From Pseudomonadota bacterium (GTDB lineage Bacteria > Myxococcota_A > Polyangia > GCA-2747355): a DNA stretch of 64,000 nucleotides. Both the position numbers and the translations under genes were made by a program. Where the stretch lies: assembly GCA_016711215.1 (NCBI GenBank), contig JADJTL010000001.1, positions 492,001 through 556,000 on the forward strand, given 5' to 3'. Below, one piece after another: positions 8,641-18,394 of this stretch. The notes beneath the pieces are model-generated. The model was not told the DNA's origin, did not search any database, and saw only the letters and a program-made list of their open reading frames with translations. The first letter of the stretch is position 1. Each line of letters opens with the position of its first letter.

Positions 8641-9693
8641 TCAGGCCGGGGGAAGGCTGGCGAGGTCGATCACGAAGCGGTAGCGGACGTCACCGCGCAG
8701 CATGCGCTCATAGGCCTCGTTGATCTGCTGGATGGGAATCACCTCGACCTCCGAGACGAGGTGGTGCTCAGCGCAGAAGTCGAGCATGCGTTGGGTCTCG
8801 GCGACGCCGCCGATCAGCGAGCCCGCCAGGCGTCGATTGCCGCCGATCAGCGAAAAGGCGCGCACGGGAGCCGGTTCGGGCGGCACGCCGACGAGGACCA
8901 TCGTCCCGTGCGGGCGCAGCAGGCCGAGATAGGGGTTGAGGTCATGCGGCGCCGAAACCGTATCGAGCAGCAGGTCGAGCGTGCTGGCGAGCCGCTGGAA
9001 AGTGGTCGCGTCCTGGGTCGACTCGAAGGCGTGGGCGCCCAGGCGCCGCGCGTCGGCGGCCTTGCTCCGCGAGGTGCTCAGCACCGTGACCTCGGCGCCC
9101 ATCGCCGCCGCGAGCTTGAGCGCCATGTGACCGAGCCCGCCCATGCCGACCACGCCGACGCGGTCGCCGGGCTTGCAGTTCCATTGCCGCAGGGGCGAGT
9201 AGGTGGTGATCCCGGCGCAGAGCAGCGGCGCAGCACCCGCCGGGTCGAGACCGGCGGGGATCTTCAGCACGAAGCGCTCGTCGACGACGACCGAGCGCGA
9301 ATAGCCGCCGTAGGTGGGCGTGCGGCGATCCATCTCCGTGCTGTTGTAGGTGAAGGCGGGGCCTTGCTGGCAGAACTGCTCGAGGTCGTGGCTGCACGGC
9401 TCGCAGCTCCGGCACGAATCGACCATGCAGCCGACGCCCGCCAGGTCGCCCGCGGCGAAGTCCTTGACCTCCGCGCCGACCTGCCGGACGCGTCCGATGA
9501 TCTCGTGGCCCGGCACCATCGGGAAGCGGGCGCCGCTCCATTCGTCGCGGGCCTGATGGATGTCGGAGTGGCAGACGCCGCAGAAGAGGACGTCGATCAG
9601 CACATCGTGCGCCCGTGGCTCACGACGCTCGACAGTGAAGGGCGCGAGGGGGCTGCGGGCCAGGTGGGCCGCATAGGCGGGCGTCTTGAACAT
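8641..9693 (-). CDS. Zinc-dependent NAD(P) alcohol dehydrogenase / aldehyde reductase (CAD/YahK type)
   Basis: 350 aa. The ATG at 9693 has GAGGAG 5 bases upstream. Medium-chain dehydrogenase fold: catalytic zinc site CGVCHSD and GHE, then the structural-zinc lobe with four cysteines (DSCRSCEPC to FC), and a Rossmann motif GMGGLGHMALKLA followed by STSRSK, whose Ser/Arg favours NADP(H). The order and spacing match cinnamyl-alcohol-dehydrogenase-like reductases such as YahK, which reduce a broad range of aldehydes. Cytoplasmic. Flanked by unrelated genes, so the natural substrate is not indicated. Confidence 0.93.
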   Translation of the reverse strand: MFKTPAYAAHLARSPLAPFTVERREPRAHDVLIDVLFCGVCHSDIHQARDEWSGARFPMVPGHEIIGRVRQVGAEVKDFAAGDLAGVGCMVDSCRSCEPCSHDLEQFCQQGPAFTYNSTEMDRRTPTYGGYSRSVVVDERFVLKIPAGLDPAGAAPLLCAGITTYSPLRQWNCKPGDRVGVVGMGGLGHMALKLAAAMGAEVTVLSTSRSKAADARRLGAHAFESTQDATTFQRLASTLDLLLDTVSAPHDLNPYLGLLRPHGTMVLVGVPPEPAPVRAFSLIGGNRRLAGSLIGGVAETQRMLDFCAEHHLVSEVEVIPIQQINEAYERMLRGDVRYRFVIDLASLPPA

Positions 9694-9794
9694 CGTTTCT
9701 CCTCTTGCTGCGGTCTCCCGCAGGTCTCGGCCTTCCCCTGCGTTGGCGACCGCGCCACCTCGGTGCGGCCGTGGCACCCGCAGGCCTGCGGCGC

Positions 9795-11213
9795 CTACTG
9801 GCGGCGGTCCAGCGGGTCAGCGGCACCGCCCTCGGGAGGTGGGGTCGGACGCTCGCCCGGGAGCACGCTCTGCCACGGCGCTGGGTCGCTCGGATTGAGC
9901 CGCTCGCGCGGCTGCAGCGTCGGCGTTCGCTCGGCTGGGTAGCGGAAGGTGGCGGAGACCAACGCGAGGTGTCGGCTGATCGCCGGCAACGCCAACGCTC
10001 CGCCCAGCGGGCTCTGGTAGCTGAACTGATAGCGCAGCGACCACTCCATCCAGGTGTCCATGCGCCAGAGCAGCGCTGCGTCGGCGAGCAGCAGCTCGAC
10101 GCGGGTCGAGCCGATCGTCCCCCGCGCCAGATCGACGACCTGACCGTGCTCGTAGCCGACGCTCGCCTCGAGCAGCCAACGCGGGGCCTCGGTGCTCGAG
10201 GCGGCCAGCGGTATCCGGCCGCGGAGGCGCGCATCCTCGATCAGAAAGGTGTCGGCGAGGAACAGGTTCTGCCGCACGGTGTGGCCGACGCTCAGCTCGG
10301 CCTCGCTCTCGTTGGTGGCGTAGCGCAGCGCGGCAAACGCCGCGGGATGAAAGAGCTGAGCGCTCGCGTCGTCGGCCGCGGCCGCCCGCAAGACGCCGAG
10401 GCGTAGCTCACCTCGCCAGTCGGGGTCGAACTCGTAGGCGCCGGTGGCGAAGAGGAGCGTGACCATCAGGTGCGTCGCCGGGATCTGCGGCGGGGTTTCC
10501 TCAGCCGGCTGATCGGGATCGGCTGGCGCCGGGTCGTAGGCCAAGGTGGCCGTGTACTCCTGCGCCAACCTGGCGCCGAGCTGGACCCTGTCCCAGCTAC
10601 GGGTCAGGGCGAGTCCTGCCTCGGCCGTCAGGGTCGCGGGCTGGGTCGGGGTGTCCTGCGGCAGAAAGGCGTTCGCGCGCAGGCTCTGCTCCAGCGTCCA
10701 GGGCGCGGCAAAATCGACGAACCAGGCCTGCGCGGCCTCGAAGCTCAAGAACTGATCACGGCCCGACCGATAGGCCGCGGGGACGCCGGCCGAGGCGGCG
10801 CTGAGCAGCGTCAGCGTGTTCTGCCGCCCGTAGGAGACATTGGCATTGAGCAGCAGGCGCTGACGCTCGCCGAGCTCGAAGAACGAGAGCCAATCGGCGC
10901 GGTGCGCATAGGCGTTTACGACGCTCTCGTTGAAAAAGAGCATGGCCAGGAAGTGGTAGCCGAGCTGGTGCGCCATGCGAGCGTCGCCGAGCGCCAGCAG
11001 CAGCCCCGGCTCGACCTCGGCAAATCCGTCACCCTGGGCGGTGCGCGCTCCCGGATCGTCGCTCGAACGCGGGCTGAGGTCGACGTTATCGGTCATCCCG
11101 ATGCCGACACGCCCGGTCGAGAGCAGGCGCGCTCGCGCGTCCACGGCCGGCGCGCGGCCCAGCGCCATCGCCCCGAGGAGCAGCGAGAGTAGCAGTGATC
11201 CCGCCCGGTTCAC
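9795..11213 (-). CDS. Outer-membrane beta-barrel of an exopolysaccharide locus (WzpX-like candidate)
   Basis: 472 aa. GTG at 11213 gives a clear signal peptide (SLLLSLLLGAMALG, then a site near VDA). Most of the rest consists of alternating short amphipathic strands rich in aromatic girdle residues, such as YHFLAMLFF, LRYQFSYQS and SATFRYP, as in outer-membrane barrels; the C-terminus then adds a Pro-rich tail. In Myxococcus, barrel proteins encoded beside Wzc/Wzz genes act with periplasmic Wza-type proteins to export polysaccharide. That role is inferred here from position next to the BY-kinase and co-polymerase genes, not from a recognised motif. No Shine-Dalgarno is evident. Confidence 0.65.
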   Translation of the reverse strand: MNRAGSLLLSLLLGAMALGRAPAVDARARLLSTGRVGIGMTDNVDLSPRSSDDPGARTAQGDGFAEVEPGLLLALGDARMAHQLGYHFLAMLFFNESVVNAYAHRADWLSFFELGERQRLLLNANVSYGRQNTLTLLSAASAGVPAAYRSGRDQFLSFEAAQAWFVDFAAPWTLEQSLRANAFLPQDTPTQPATLTAEAGLALTRSWDRVQLGARLAQEYTATLAYDPAPADPDQPAEETPPQIPATHLMVTLLFATGAYEFDPDWRGELRLGVLRAAAADDASAQLFHPAAFAALRYATNESEAELSVGHTVRQNLFLADTFLIEDARLRGRIPLAASSTEAPRWLLEASVGYEHGQVVDLARGTIGSTRVELLLADAALLWRMDTWMEWSLRYQFSYQSPLGGALALPAISRHLALVSATFRYPAERTPTLQPRERLNPSDPAPWQSVLPGERPTPPPEGGAADPLDRRQ

Positions 11214-11345
11214 GCGGGCACGATAGCATAGTCGCTGCGGTCGCGTGACCCAGCCCCGGTTCGCCGCGTCAGCTTCCACTGTCGACGCCCGCAGCAAGAT
11301 CGCGGCGGCTGCAGCGCGCTGCCGAATCGCTGATACGATGGCGCC

Positions 11346-11975
11346 ATGGCCCTGCCCGGACTGTTTGAGAGGCTCTTATCGCTCGGCTCGCTGGCGTTGC
11401 CGATCGACGCGGAACCCGAGGTTGCCGCAGCCTGCCTCAGCATCGCACGCCGGTTGAAGCGCAGCGGCAGGCACGCGATCGGCCTCTGGCCCTGTGACGG
11501 AACCGTGGCCGTGCCGCCCTTGGCGCTGCGCTTGGGTGCGGCGCTGGTGCACCTGACGCGGGCCAACGTCGCGGTGATCGACGCCAACGTTCGCTATCCC
11601 GCCTTCGCTGCCGAGGGCGCCGGGGGACCGGCTGCCCCTTCCGAGCCGGACGACGCGGGGGAGGCCCAGCGCGCTATCTTTGTCGAGCGCTGGATCGGGC
11701 CGTCGCTGGCGCTCTTGATACCGCCGCATGCGGGCGAACCGGGCGCCGGGGTGCGGCAGCTTCAGCTTTTGCTCAACGCGCAGTGGCGCAGCTTCACCTA
11801 TCTGCTGGTTGACCTCAGCGGCTTCGATCGCTTCGGTGATCACCTGAATGCGGCCGCGTTGCTCGACGGCGTGGCGCTGGTGGCGCGGGCCGGCCGCTCC
11901 AGCGAGGCCGAGCTGATCCGGATGCGCGACGAGCTGCCGCCGCACCTCAACCTCGGCGTCGTGCTGACCGGCTGA
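11346..11975 (+). CDS. Pseudo-BY-kinase (CpsD/CapB-like ATPase lacking the P-loop)
   Basis: 209 aa. The overall order resembles bacterial tyrosine (BY) kinases of the MinD/Mrp fold. An N-terminal helix is followed by a beta strand and the P-loop position (GLWPCDGTVAVPP, about 46-58), which lacks the GKT lysine. The Walker-A'-like strand VAVIDANVRYP (about 75-85) is kept, as is a Walker-B-like LLVDLSG (about 152-158) and a final strand GVALVARAG typical of this fold. The protein probably does not hydrolyse ATP. It may pair with the real kinase encoded convergently 4 bases away. The ATG lies in a short intergenic region divergent from the barrel gene. Family assignment rests on motif order only. 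Confidence 0.6.
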   Translation: MALPGLFERLLSLGSLALPIDAEPEVAAACLSIARRLKRSGRHAIGLWPCDGTVAVPPLALRLGAALVHLTRANVAVIDANVRYPAFAAEGAGGPAAPSEPDDAGEAQRAIFVERWIGPSLALLIPPHAGEPGAGVRQLQLLLNAQWRSFTYLLVDLSGFDRFGDHLNAAALLDGVALVARAGRSSEAELIRMRDELPPHLNLGVVLTG

Positions 11976-11979
11976 GGCG

Positions 11980-13095
11980 CTAGCGCCCCAGCAACACGCT
12001 GCCTAGCACCTTCGCACCGGCGAGCTGCTCGAGGGCGCGCCCGAGGGCCCGCGCGTTCGAGCGGCGCGCGAGCAGCGTGAAGAGCACCCCGTCGGCAAGC
12101 TCCTGCAGGAGGTTCACGTCGGCGGTCCCGAGCACCGGTGGGGCATCGAGCACCAGATAGTCGTAGCCGACTTGCTTCAGCTCGCCGATCGCCTGCGCCA
12201 GGGCGGGCTCGTCGATGGTCCTCGGCTGCGTGAAGTTCGTGTGGTCGACGGCCAGCACGTGGAGCCAGGGGGAGGTCACCTCCGCCACTTGCCAGGGCTC
12301 CCCGTAGGGATGCTGCTGGTGGTCGCTGATCTGCTGTGCGACGCAGCGCGGCGGCGTGATGCCGAGCCTGCGAGCCAGTCCAGGTCGTCGGAGGTTCGCC
12401 TCCAGCAGCAACACCCGCGCCCGACCGCATTCGGCGAGCGAGAGCGCCAGGTTGATCGCGCAGGTGGTCTTGCCCTCGCGCGCCTCGGCGCTGGTGACCA
12501 CGATCACCCGCGGGTCGCCCCGCTCCGCTAGGCGATAGCGAAGGACGCGGAAGCTCGCCGCCTGCGGCGACTCAGGGTCGGTCGCCACGCAGAGCAAGGG
12601 GTCGCGGCGCCGCAGCTCGGTCGGGGTCGCGACGATCGAGGTGACGAGCGCGCGGCCGACGGCGCTCGCTTCGCCTCTTCGCTCGGGGGTGCCGCGCGCG
12701 GCGGCCATCAGCGTGCGCCTGAAGTGCTCGGGCTCGGTGGGCGTGAAGGGCGCGATGGCCTGGGCGGTGGTGCTCGGCGCTGCCACGACGGGTGCGAGCG
12801 CGGCATGCGCGGGCGACGTCAGGGCCGCGGCGCTCGCTGGCGGCAGCGCGCTGCCCACGGCTGGCGTCGGCCGACCGCCTGGGGGGCGGCCAAAGGGATC
12901 CGGCGCGCGGGCGCCGGAGGCCTGGGCGGGGAGAATCATGCTCTCGAAGTCGAAGGGAGCGCTGGTCAAGGGGGCCCCTGGTGGCCGCGGCGTCGGGCGC
13001 GCGCCGGTCGGCGCCGCGACGCGCTCGGTTGGCCGCGTGGGCAGCGGCCGCCTGCCCCCAGCGCCGACGGCGCCCTTATTCAATGGGTCATCCAC
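11980..13095 (-). CDS. BY-kinase-like ATPase of exopolysaccharide synthesis (Wzc/CpsD type)
   Basis: 371 aa. GTG at 13095 was chosen because it lies 5 bases after the stop of the co-polymerase gene with GAAGAG upstream; longer forms read through that gene in another frame. Residues 1-160 are a Pro/Ala-rich linker. The kinase domain has Walker A AREGKTT (about 205-211), Walker A' LLLEANLRRP (229-238) and Walker B LVLDAPP (314-320). Such kinases bind a Wzz-type membrane partner and cycle by tyrosine phosphorylation to control chain length. The C-terminus shows no tyrosine cluster, so autophosphorylation of a Tyr tail is doubtful. It is transcribed with the co-polymerase, a split Wzc arrangement. 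Confidence 0.88.
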   Translation of the reverse strand: MDDPLNKGAVGAGGRRPLPTRPTERVAAPTGARPTPRPPGAPLTSAPFDFESMILPAQASGARAPDPFGRPPGGRPTPAVGSALPPASAAALTSPAHAALAPVVAAPSTTAQAIAPFTPTEPEHFRRTLMAAARGTPERRGEASAVGRALVTSIVATPTELRRRDPLLCVATDPESPQAASFRVLRYRLAERGDPRVIVVTSAEAREGKTTCAINLALSLAECGRARVLLLEANLRRPGLARRLGITPPRCVAQQISDHQQHPYGEPWQVAEVTSPWLHVLAVDHTNFTQPRTIDEPALAQAIGELKQVGYDYLVLDAPPVLGTADVNLLQELADGVLFTLLARRSNARALGRALEQLAGAKVLGSVLLGR

Positions 13096-13100
13096 AGTGT

Positions 13101-14615
13101 CTACTCTTCGCGCAGCGCGCGGCCCGAGAACCGCGGAACCTCGACCAACACCGCCAGTGCCCCGCCGCGCTCGACGTCCGTCCGATCGTAGATGCGCTCG
13201 TCGATCGAGCCGAGCGCCAACATCAGCAGGAGGCCCAGCAGCAGCGCCACCGCCGCGCCACCCGCGAGCACGGCCGATCTCCCGACGCCGGATGGGTTGG
13301 CCGGCAGGAAGGGCGGGTCGATGATGCGAAGCTGCGAGGCCTGCCCGGTCAGCTCGGAGGTCGCCTCGATCGAGGCCCGAAACTGCTGCCCCTCGAGGCG
13401 CAGGTAGCGCTCGCGCGCGTCGCGCACCTGGCGATTGAGGCCGTTCCACTCGGTCTCCAGCGCGACGATGCGATCGGCCTTGCTCTCGCCGCTGTGGGCC
13501 GCACCCAGATCAGCGGCGGAGGGGGCGCCGCGCGCCGCTCTGCCTGCCGATTGGCGCTCGATGCTCGCCAACTCCGTCCTCAGCGTCTCGCGATCGACGG
13601 AGGTGGTGGGCCTGCGCACGGCGGCTGAGGCTGCCAGCGTTCGGCGCACGCGGTCGACGCGCCCTTCGGCGGCGCGAAGCCGCTGTTTGGCCGCGACGAC
13701 ATCGGGATGGCGCTCGGTGAACTCGGACTGCGCGCGGGCCAGGTTGCTGCGCGCCTCGCGGAGCTCTTCGTCAGCGCCGTCCTTGGCGGCGAGCAGCTCG
13801 GGGTCGGGCGGCAGGCGGACGACCTTGCTGCCGAGGTCGAGCTGACTGCGCAGGCGATCGGCCTGGCGCCTGAGGGCGAGCACCGAGGCGTCACCGCGGC
13901 GCGCCGCGGCCTGCTGCCGCACCTGGGCGGCCCGGACAGACGCGCCGGGATCAAGCGCTGTCCTGCCCGAGACTTGCTCCTGCGCGAACTCGGGATGGTC
14001 CGCCAAAAACTGCGCGAGCGAGTGCTCGCGCTCTTGGAGCTCGCGCTGAAGTCGGTTGGTCTCGACCTCGAGGAAGCTCTGGGTCGCGTTGACCTGCTCG
14101 CTGCGCAGCCGCAGCTCCTCCTCGATCAGCGACTCGGCCAGGTCGCGCGTGACGCGCTGAGTGAGCGCCGCGCTCGGTCCCTTAAAGGCGATGTGAAAGG
14201 TGTCGCCGCCGCCGACGCGATACTCGATCGCCCTCCGGAACCGGTCGACAGCCTCGACGTAGCCGCGGCGCTGCACGACCGTCGGGTAGAGCCCATGGCG
14301 CTTGATTAGGCGCTCGAGCCGCGGCCGGGCAATCAGCAGCTCGCGCATGCGCAGGCCGACGTCGTTTGACGGCCCATCGACCGTGGCCTCGGGCCCACCG
14401 AGGTAGCTGGCCCGAATGATCTGGCGGTAGAGGATGACCGTCTCGGAGACGTAGATGCGGGGTTTGAGCAACGCGATCGCCGCCGCAACGCCGATCCCGA
14501 CCAGGCTCAGCACTAAGCCCTTCCCGAGGTGCCGGCTGCTGCGGCGCAGCAGCAACGCCAGCTGGTAGAGCTGATCGCCGGCACCATGGATGCGATCCTG
14601 ATCGGCTTGGCTCAT
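13101..14615 (-). CDS. Polysaccharide co-polymerase / chain-length determinant (Wzz/GumC family)
   Basis: 504 aa. The ATG at 14615 has GAGGGAAGG directly upstream. Wzz-family proteins set polymer length in the inner membrane. TM1 lies near residues 31-52 (LVLSLVGIGVAAAIALL), followed by a long periplasmic coiled-coil region rich in Arg, Glu and Gln (about 180-410). The proline-rich motif IIDPPFLPANPSGVGR precedes TM2 (AVLAGGAAVALLLGLLLML). A short cytoplasmic tail follows. This is the membrane half of the split Wzc, with the kinase gene 5 bases downstream. Divergent from the sugar-transferase gene at 14702. Confidence 0.92.
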   Translation of the reverse strand: MSQADQDRIHGAGDQLYQLALLLRRSSRHLGKGLVLSLVGIGVAAAIALLKPRIYVSETVILYRQIIRASYLGGPEATVDGPSNDVGLRMRELLIARPRLERLIKRHGLYPTVVQRRGYVEAVDRFRRAIEYRVGGGDTFHIAFKGPSAALTQRVTRDLAESLIEEELRLRSEQVNATQSFLEVETNRLQRELQEREHSLAQFLADHPEFAQEQVSGRTALDPGASVRAAQVRQQAAARRGDASVLALRRQADRLRSQLDLGSKVVRLPPDPELLAAKDGADEELREARSNLARAQSEFTERHPDVVAAKQRLRAAEGRVDRVRRTLAASAAVRRPTTSVDRETLRTELASIERQSAGRAARGAPSAADLGAAHSGESKADRIVALETEWNGLNRQVRDARERYLRLEGQQFRASIEATSELTGQASQLRIIDPPFLPANPSGVGRSAVLAGGAAVALLLGLLLMLALGSIDERIYDRTDVERGGALAVLVEVPRFSGRALREE

Positions 14616-14701
14616 CCTTCCCTCAACCTGCGCCGGTGATGCTACTGTCCTTGCGGTGGCCATGCAACTGGCCGCCGGGCCCGCTGAACGGCGAGATTTG
14701 A

Positions 14702-15448
14702 ATGCTCAGGAGTGTGAGGATCGTCAAGCGTGTGCTCGACGTCGTCGGGGCGGGCGCCGGCCTGCTGCTCACGGCGCCGCTCTTCCCGCTCCTGGCCCTG
14801 GCGATCCGCCTCGACAGTCCGGGTCCCGTGTTTTACCGCCAGCGTCGCGCCGGGCGCCTGCGGGACGACCTTGACGCTTCGCGCCCGCCTGGCTCGGACC
14901 CAAGCTTCGAAGAATTCGACATGTTCAAGTTCCGCAGCATGGTCGTGGATGCTGAGCGGAAGACGGGGGCGATCCTCGCCACTGCCGATGATGCGCGCAT
15001 CACGCGCGTTGGTCGCCTGCTCCGCCGCTATCGCCTCGACGAGCTACCGCAGTTCTGGAACGTCCTGCGCGGTGAGATGAGCCTGGTGGGACCGCGTCCG
15101 GAGAGACCCGAGCTCGTCGTCAACCTCGCGCTCGCCATTCCTTTCTTCGAGGAGCGGATGCGTGACATCAAGCCGGGGATCACGGGCTATGCACAGGTGT
15201 CGCTCGGCTACAGCGGCCGACCGCTGCGCGACAGCGCCCTGCTCGGGCAGCTCCAGCAGCTCGTCAATCCCTACGGTCTCGATTACGGCGGCGACGAGGT
15301 CGAGGTCGAGGCCGACGACATGCGCGTCAAGCTGCTCTACGACCTGCCCTATGTCGCCGCCATGGAGCGCTTCAGCAGCTGGGCGGCGCTGGAGCTGCTG
15401 ATTCTCCTGCGCACGCCGCTGGTGATGCTGCGGGGCGTGGGTCGCTGA
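14702..15448 (+). CDS. Undecaprenyl-phosphate sugar phosphotransferase (initiating transferase)
   Basis: 248 aa, a bacterial sugar transferase of the WcaJ/WbaP/ExoY catalytic-domain type that loads the first sugar phosphate on undecaprenyl phosphate. A re-entrant membrane helix lies at the N-terminus (GAGLLLTAPLFPLLALAIRL). PGPVFYRQRRAG, FDMFKFRSM, DELPQFWNVLRGEMSLVGPRP and PGITG are the conserved catalytic and substrate motifs. An extra 15-20 residue stretch (LDASRPPGSDPS) interrupts the usual sequence before FDMFKF. It likely begins the exopolysaccharide pathway of this locus. The sugar specificity cannot be told. Confidence 0.94.
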   Translation: MLRSVRIVKRVLDVVGAGAGLLLTAPLFPLLALAIRLDSPGPVFYRQRRAGRLRDDLDASRPPGSDPSFEEFDMFKFRSMVVDAERKTGAILATADDARITRVGRLLRRYRLDELPQFWNVLRGEMSLVGPRPERPELVVNLALAIPFFEERMRDIKPGITGYAQVSLGYSGRPLRDSALLGQLQQLVNPYGLDYGGDEVEVEADDMRVKLLYDLPYVAAMERFSSWAALELLILLRTPLVMLRGVGR

Positions 15449-15607
15449 GTCTGCACGCCCCACGCCGGCCTCGACCCTCGCCCGCGGTCCAGCGCGCGCG
15501 GAGCAATTTCCGTGGCAAGCGCCGGGCGAATGCCATAGGGTCACCGCTCCCAGTCCGAACGCTGGTGCCAATTGTCGGCGGCTCCCTGGCCGCCCGAGGA
15601 GGCTGCC

Positions 15608-17508
15608 GTGTTGCAGACCCGTTGCTCACTGACCTTGGGGAGGCGACTGCTTGGAGGCGGGGCGCTGCTCGCGCTGGCTTCGCTCTCCGTCGCGGGCTGC
15701 TCGGATAGCAGCGACAGCAGCCAGGACGGCGGCCGGCGGCGCGACGGGGGCATGGACGCGGCGCGGGGGCGCGACAGCGCCGTGGTCGCGCGCGACAGCC
15801 GGGCGGCAGACGCGCAGGTGGTGCGACGGGACGCCGGCGGCGATGCCGCTCCGGTCGTCGTGGCCTGCGCGCTCGATCCGCGCCGGCAGGGCGTTCGCTG
15901 CGGCGAGAGCTGCGTCGACAGCGCTGGCGATCCCAGCCACTGCGGTGGGTGTGGCCGGCCCTGCGCGGGCGGCAAGGCCTGTGTCGGCGGCCTTTGCCAG
16001 GACCGCTGCCCGCCCGAGCTGAGCTTCTGCGGCGGGCGTTGCCTCGACCTAGCCAACGATCCCAAGAACTGCGGCGCTTGCGGCGCGGTCTGCGCGGCGA
16101 CGCAGGCCTGCCTGGTGGGAACCTCGGGATCCGCCTGTGGCTGTCCTGAGGGCACGACCAATTGCGGCAGCGGTGAGAGCCCGCTCTGCGTCGACCTGAG
16201 CCGCAATCCCGCGCACTGCGGCGCGTGCAATACGGCTTGCCAGGGCGGCACGCCGCTGTGCACGCCTGCCGAGGCCGGCGCCTCGGTCTGCTCGAACCAA
16301 TGCGCCGCAGGGCTGCAGAGCTGCAGCGGGAGCTGCGTCGAGCTGGCCAGCGATCGCAACAACTGCGGCGCCTGCGCGAACAAGTGCGCGGCCGACCAGG
16401 TCTGCACGACGGGGCAATGCGCCTGTCCCGCTGAGGCGCCCAATACCTGCAACGGGCGCTGTGTCTCGCGCGCCGAGGACGAGGCCAACTGTGGCCAGTG
16501 TGGCCGTGTCTGTATCGGCGGCAAGGTCTGTAGCAACAGCAACTGCGTGTGTCCGGCGGGCCTCGACGCCAACCCCGACGGGAGCTGCGTCGACCGCAGC
16601 GCCGACGACGCCAACTGCGGCGAGCCCGGCGCTGTCTGCCCCAACAACACGCAATGCCTCGGGGCACCTGTCGTTGCCCTTCAGGCCTCGAGGCCTGCGA
16701 CGGGCGCTGCATCGACATCAATAGCGATGGGGCGCATTGCGGGCGCTGCGGCGCACCCTGCGCGCCCGGCTCGGTCTGTGTCGGCGGAAGCTGCCTGCTG
16801 GGTGGTGGGGCGCTCTGCGTCGATGGCCCGCAGTTTTGTCCGGGCACCTGCGATACGTCGCCGTGTCCGGGGGGCTGCGTCCAGCTGCAGACGAACCCGA
16901 CCAATTGCGGAACCTGCGGCACGCGCTGCGCGCCGCGGGAGGTCTGCCAGGGGGGCCAGTGCAGCTGTGCCGAAGGCAAGGCGCGCTGCGCGGGTGCGGC
17001 CGGCTGCCTGGACCTGCAGAGCGATGCGCAGCACTGCGGTGCCTGCAGCACGGCCTGCCAGGCCGGGCAGGTTTGCGTCGACGGCCAGTGCCGGGCGGAC
17101 TGCGGGTCGGGCGGGCGGATGTGCGGCGGGCGCTGCGTCGACCCGCAGGCGGACGCGCGGCATTGCGGCGCCTGCGGCACGACCTGTGGCCCCGATGAGC
17201 GCTGCCTCGGGGGAGAGTGCGTGCTGCGTTGTGAGGAGACCCGCAACAGCTTCTTCTGCCTCGATGCCTGCTACGACGGTGATACGAGCCCGCTGCATTG
17301 CGGTCCGAGCTGCGGTGAGACCACGCAGTGCACGGCCAAGCAGGCGTGCGTGGCTAGCCTCTGTGTCTGCGGCGAGGGGCTCAGCGAGTGCCCGGCCGAC
17401 TCCGGCCGCTGCGTCAACGTCAACAGCGACCCGCGCTTCTGCGGCGACTGCGACACGCCCTGCGACACGGGCCAGGCCTGCACGAATGGCGAGTGCGTCA
17501 ACCCCTGA
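15608..17508 (+). pseudogene. Lipoprotein with Stig1-like cysteine repeats, broken by a single-base frameshift
   Basis: The GTG at 15608 has GAGGAGG 6 bases upstream. The protein starts with a lipoprotein signal (ALASLSVAGCSD). A long chain of units follows with the pattern C-x2-RC-x-D-x4-D-x2-NCG-x-CG-x2-C, about 10-12 copies, like the Stig1-type repeats seen in myxobacterial surface proteins. At 16661-16664 the reading changes frame. Reading GGGGG instead of GGGG gives GGTCRCPSG and restores the repeat pattern to the stop at 17508, for a 633-aa product. As written, the first frame continues in non-repeat sequence. It could be a sequencing error, true decay or a rare frameshift. It would sit on the cell surface, rich in disulfides, perhaps adhesive. 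Function unknown. Confidence 0.82.
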
Positions 17509-18394
17509 TGCAGCACCCGCTGAGGTACGTCACCCGCTGACGCGCCGCGCCTCCTCCTGAGCTAGCGGATCGCAAGGGCTACGCCCCTCGCCTCCTGAAG
17601 CCGCCCCTAATCCGGGAGCCCGAACGACGGCCTTGGCCGGCACGCCCGCTGACCAGCGCGGAACGAACCACCTCCGAGCCGGTTCGCGGCAACTGCGATC
17701 CTGTCGTGGCAGAGGAGCTTCATTGGGCCGCGGCCAGCGGTCGGCGGGGCGCCGCGGCAGAGGCACGTGTTGGTAAAACATCTTGGCGCAGCGGGCGAGC
17801 GGCGACCGCGGAACAACCAGCGAGGTGGCACCGTCAGGGCCGCCCCAGCGGACCGATCAGGTCGCGTGCTGGGAGTGGTTTGAGGGTGGCGATCGGCGAA
17901 GCAGGTCGGCCACGCGCGGGCGGTGCCGCGGCCCTCGAAGGGGGCAGCGAGCAGCCCGTGCCTTTCGCGGTGCTCGCGCCTCATTTCTGGGGGACGGTGT
18001 GCTCAGCCCGACCTTGTGGTGGGTGACGGCGAGCGGACCGCCGGCTCGTCGGCGCTGCGCTCCACGGTTCCCGGGCGCCCAGCTCGCGGCCCCCAGGGCC
18101 GCCCCTCTGATTTTCAACACACCGGCGAGGAGGCGGACGAGGCACCCCTGCACGCTGCGCTAACTGCCCTGCGCTACGGCCTGGCTCAAGAGCTGGAGCC
18201 AAGCCCCAGCACGATGGGTCGAGCCTCCGCTCGGCCGCGTCGACCGCGTCCAAGACCATCGCGCGCGCTATTGCCGTGCCCGGGAAAACGACCTGCGACC
18301 TTCGTCGGTGGCCGCCGTCGTCGGTCTTCAGATCACCGACCTGCAGGGCCAATGACAGGCAAGAAGGACCCGCTTGATCTATCCGCTCGGTTCT
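17509..18394. other. 886-bp stretch with no supported gene
   Basis: Open frames here lack recognisable domains, Shine-Dalgarno sites or typical third-position GC patterning, and they overlap one another on both strands. I see no clear terminator, tRNA or mobile-element end. It could hold a decayed gene, but nothing specific is visible. Confidence 0.5.

Noticed and set aside
17509..18394. Hidden gene between the Stig1-like lipoprotein and the GNAT
   Set aside because: Several overlapping frames, none with a ribosome site or recognisable motif, so no gene is called.
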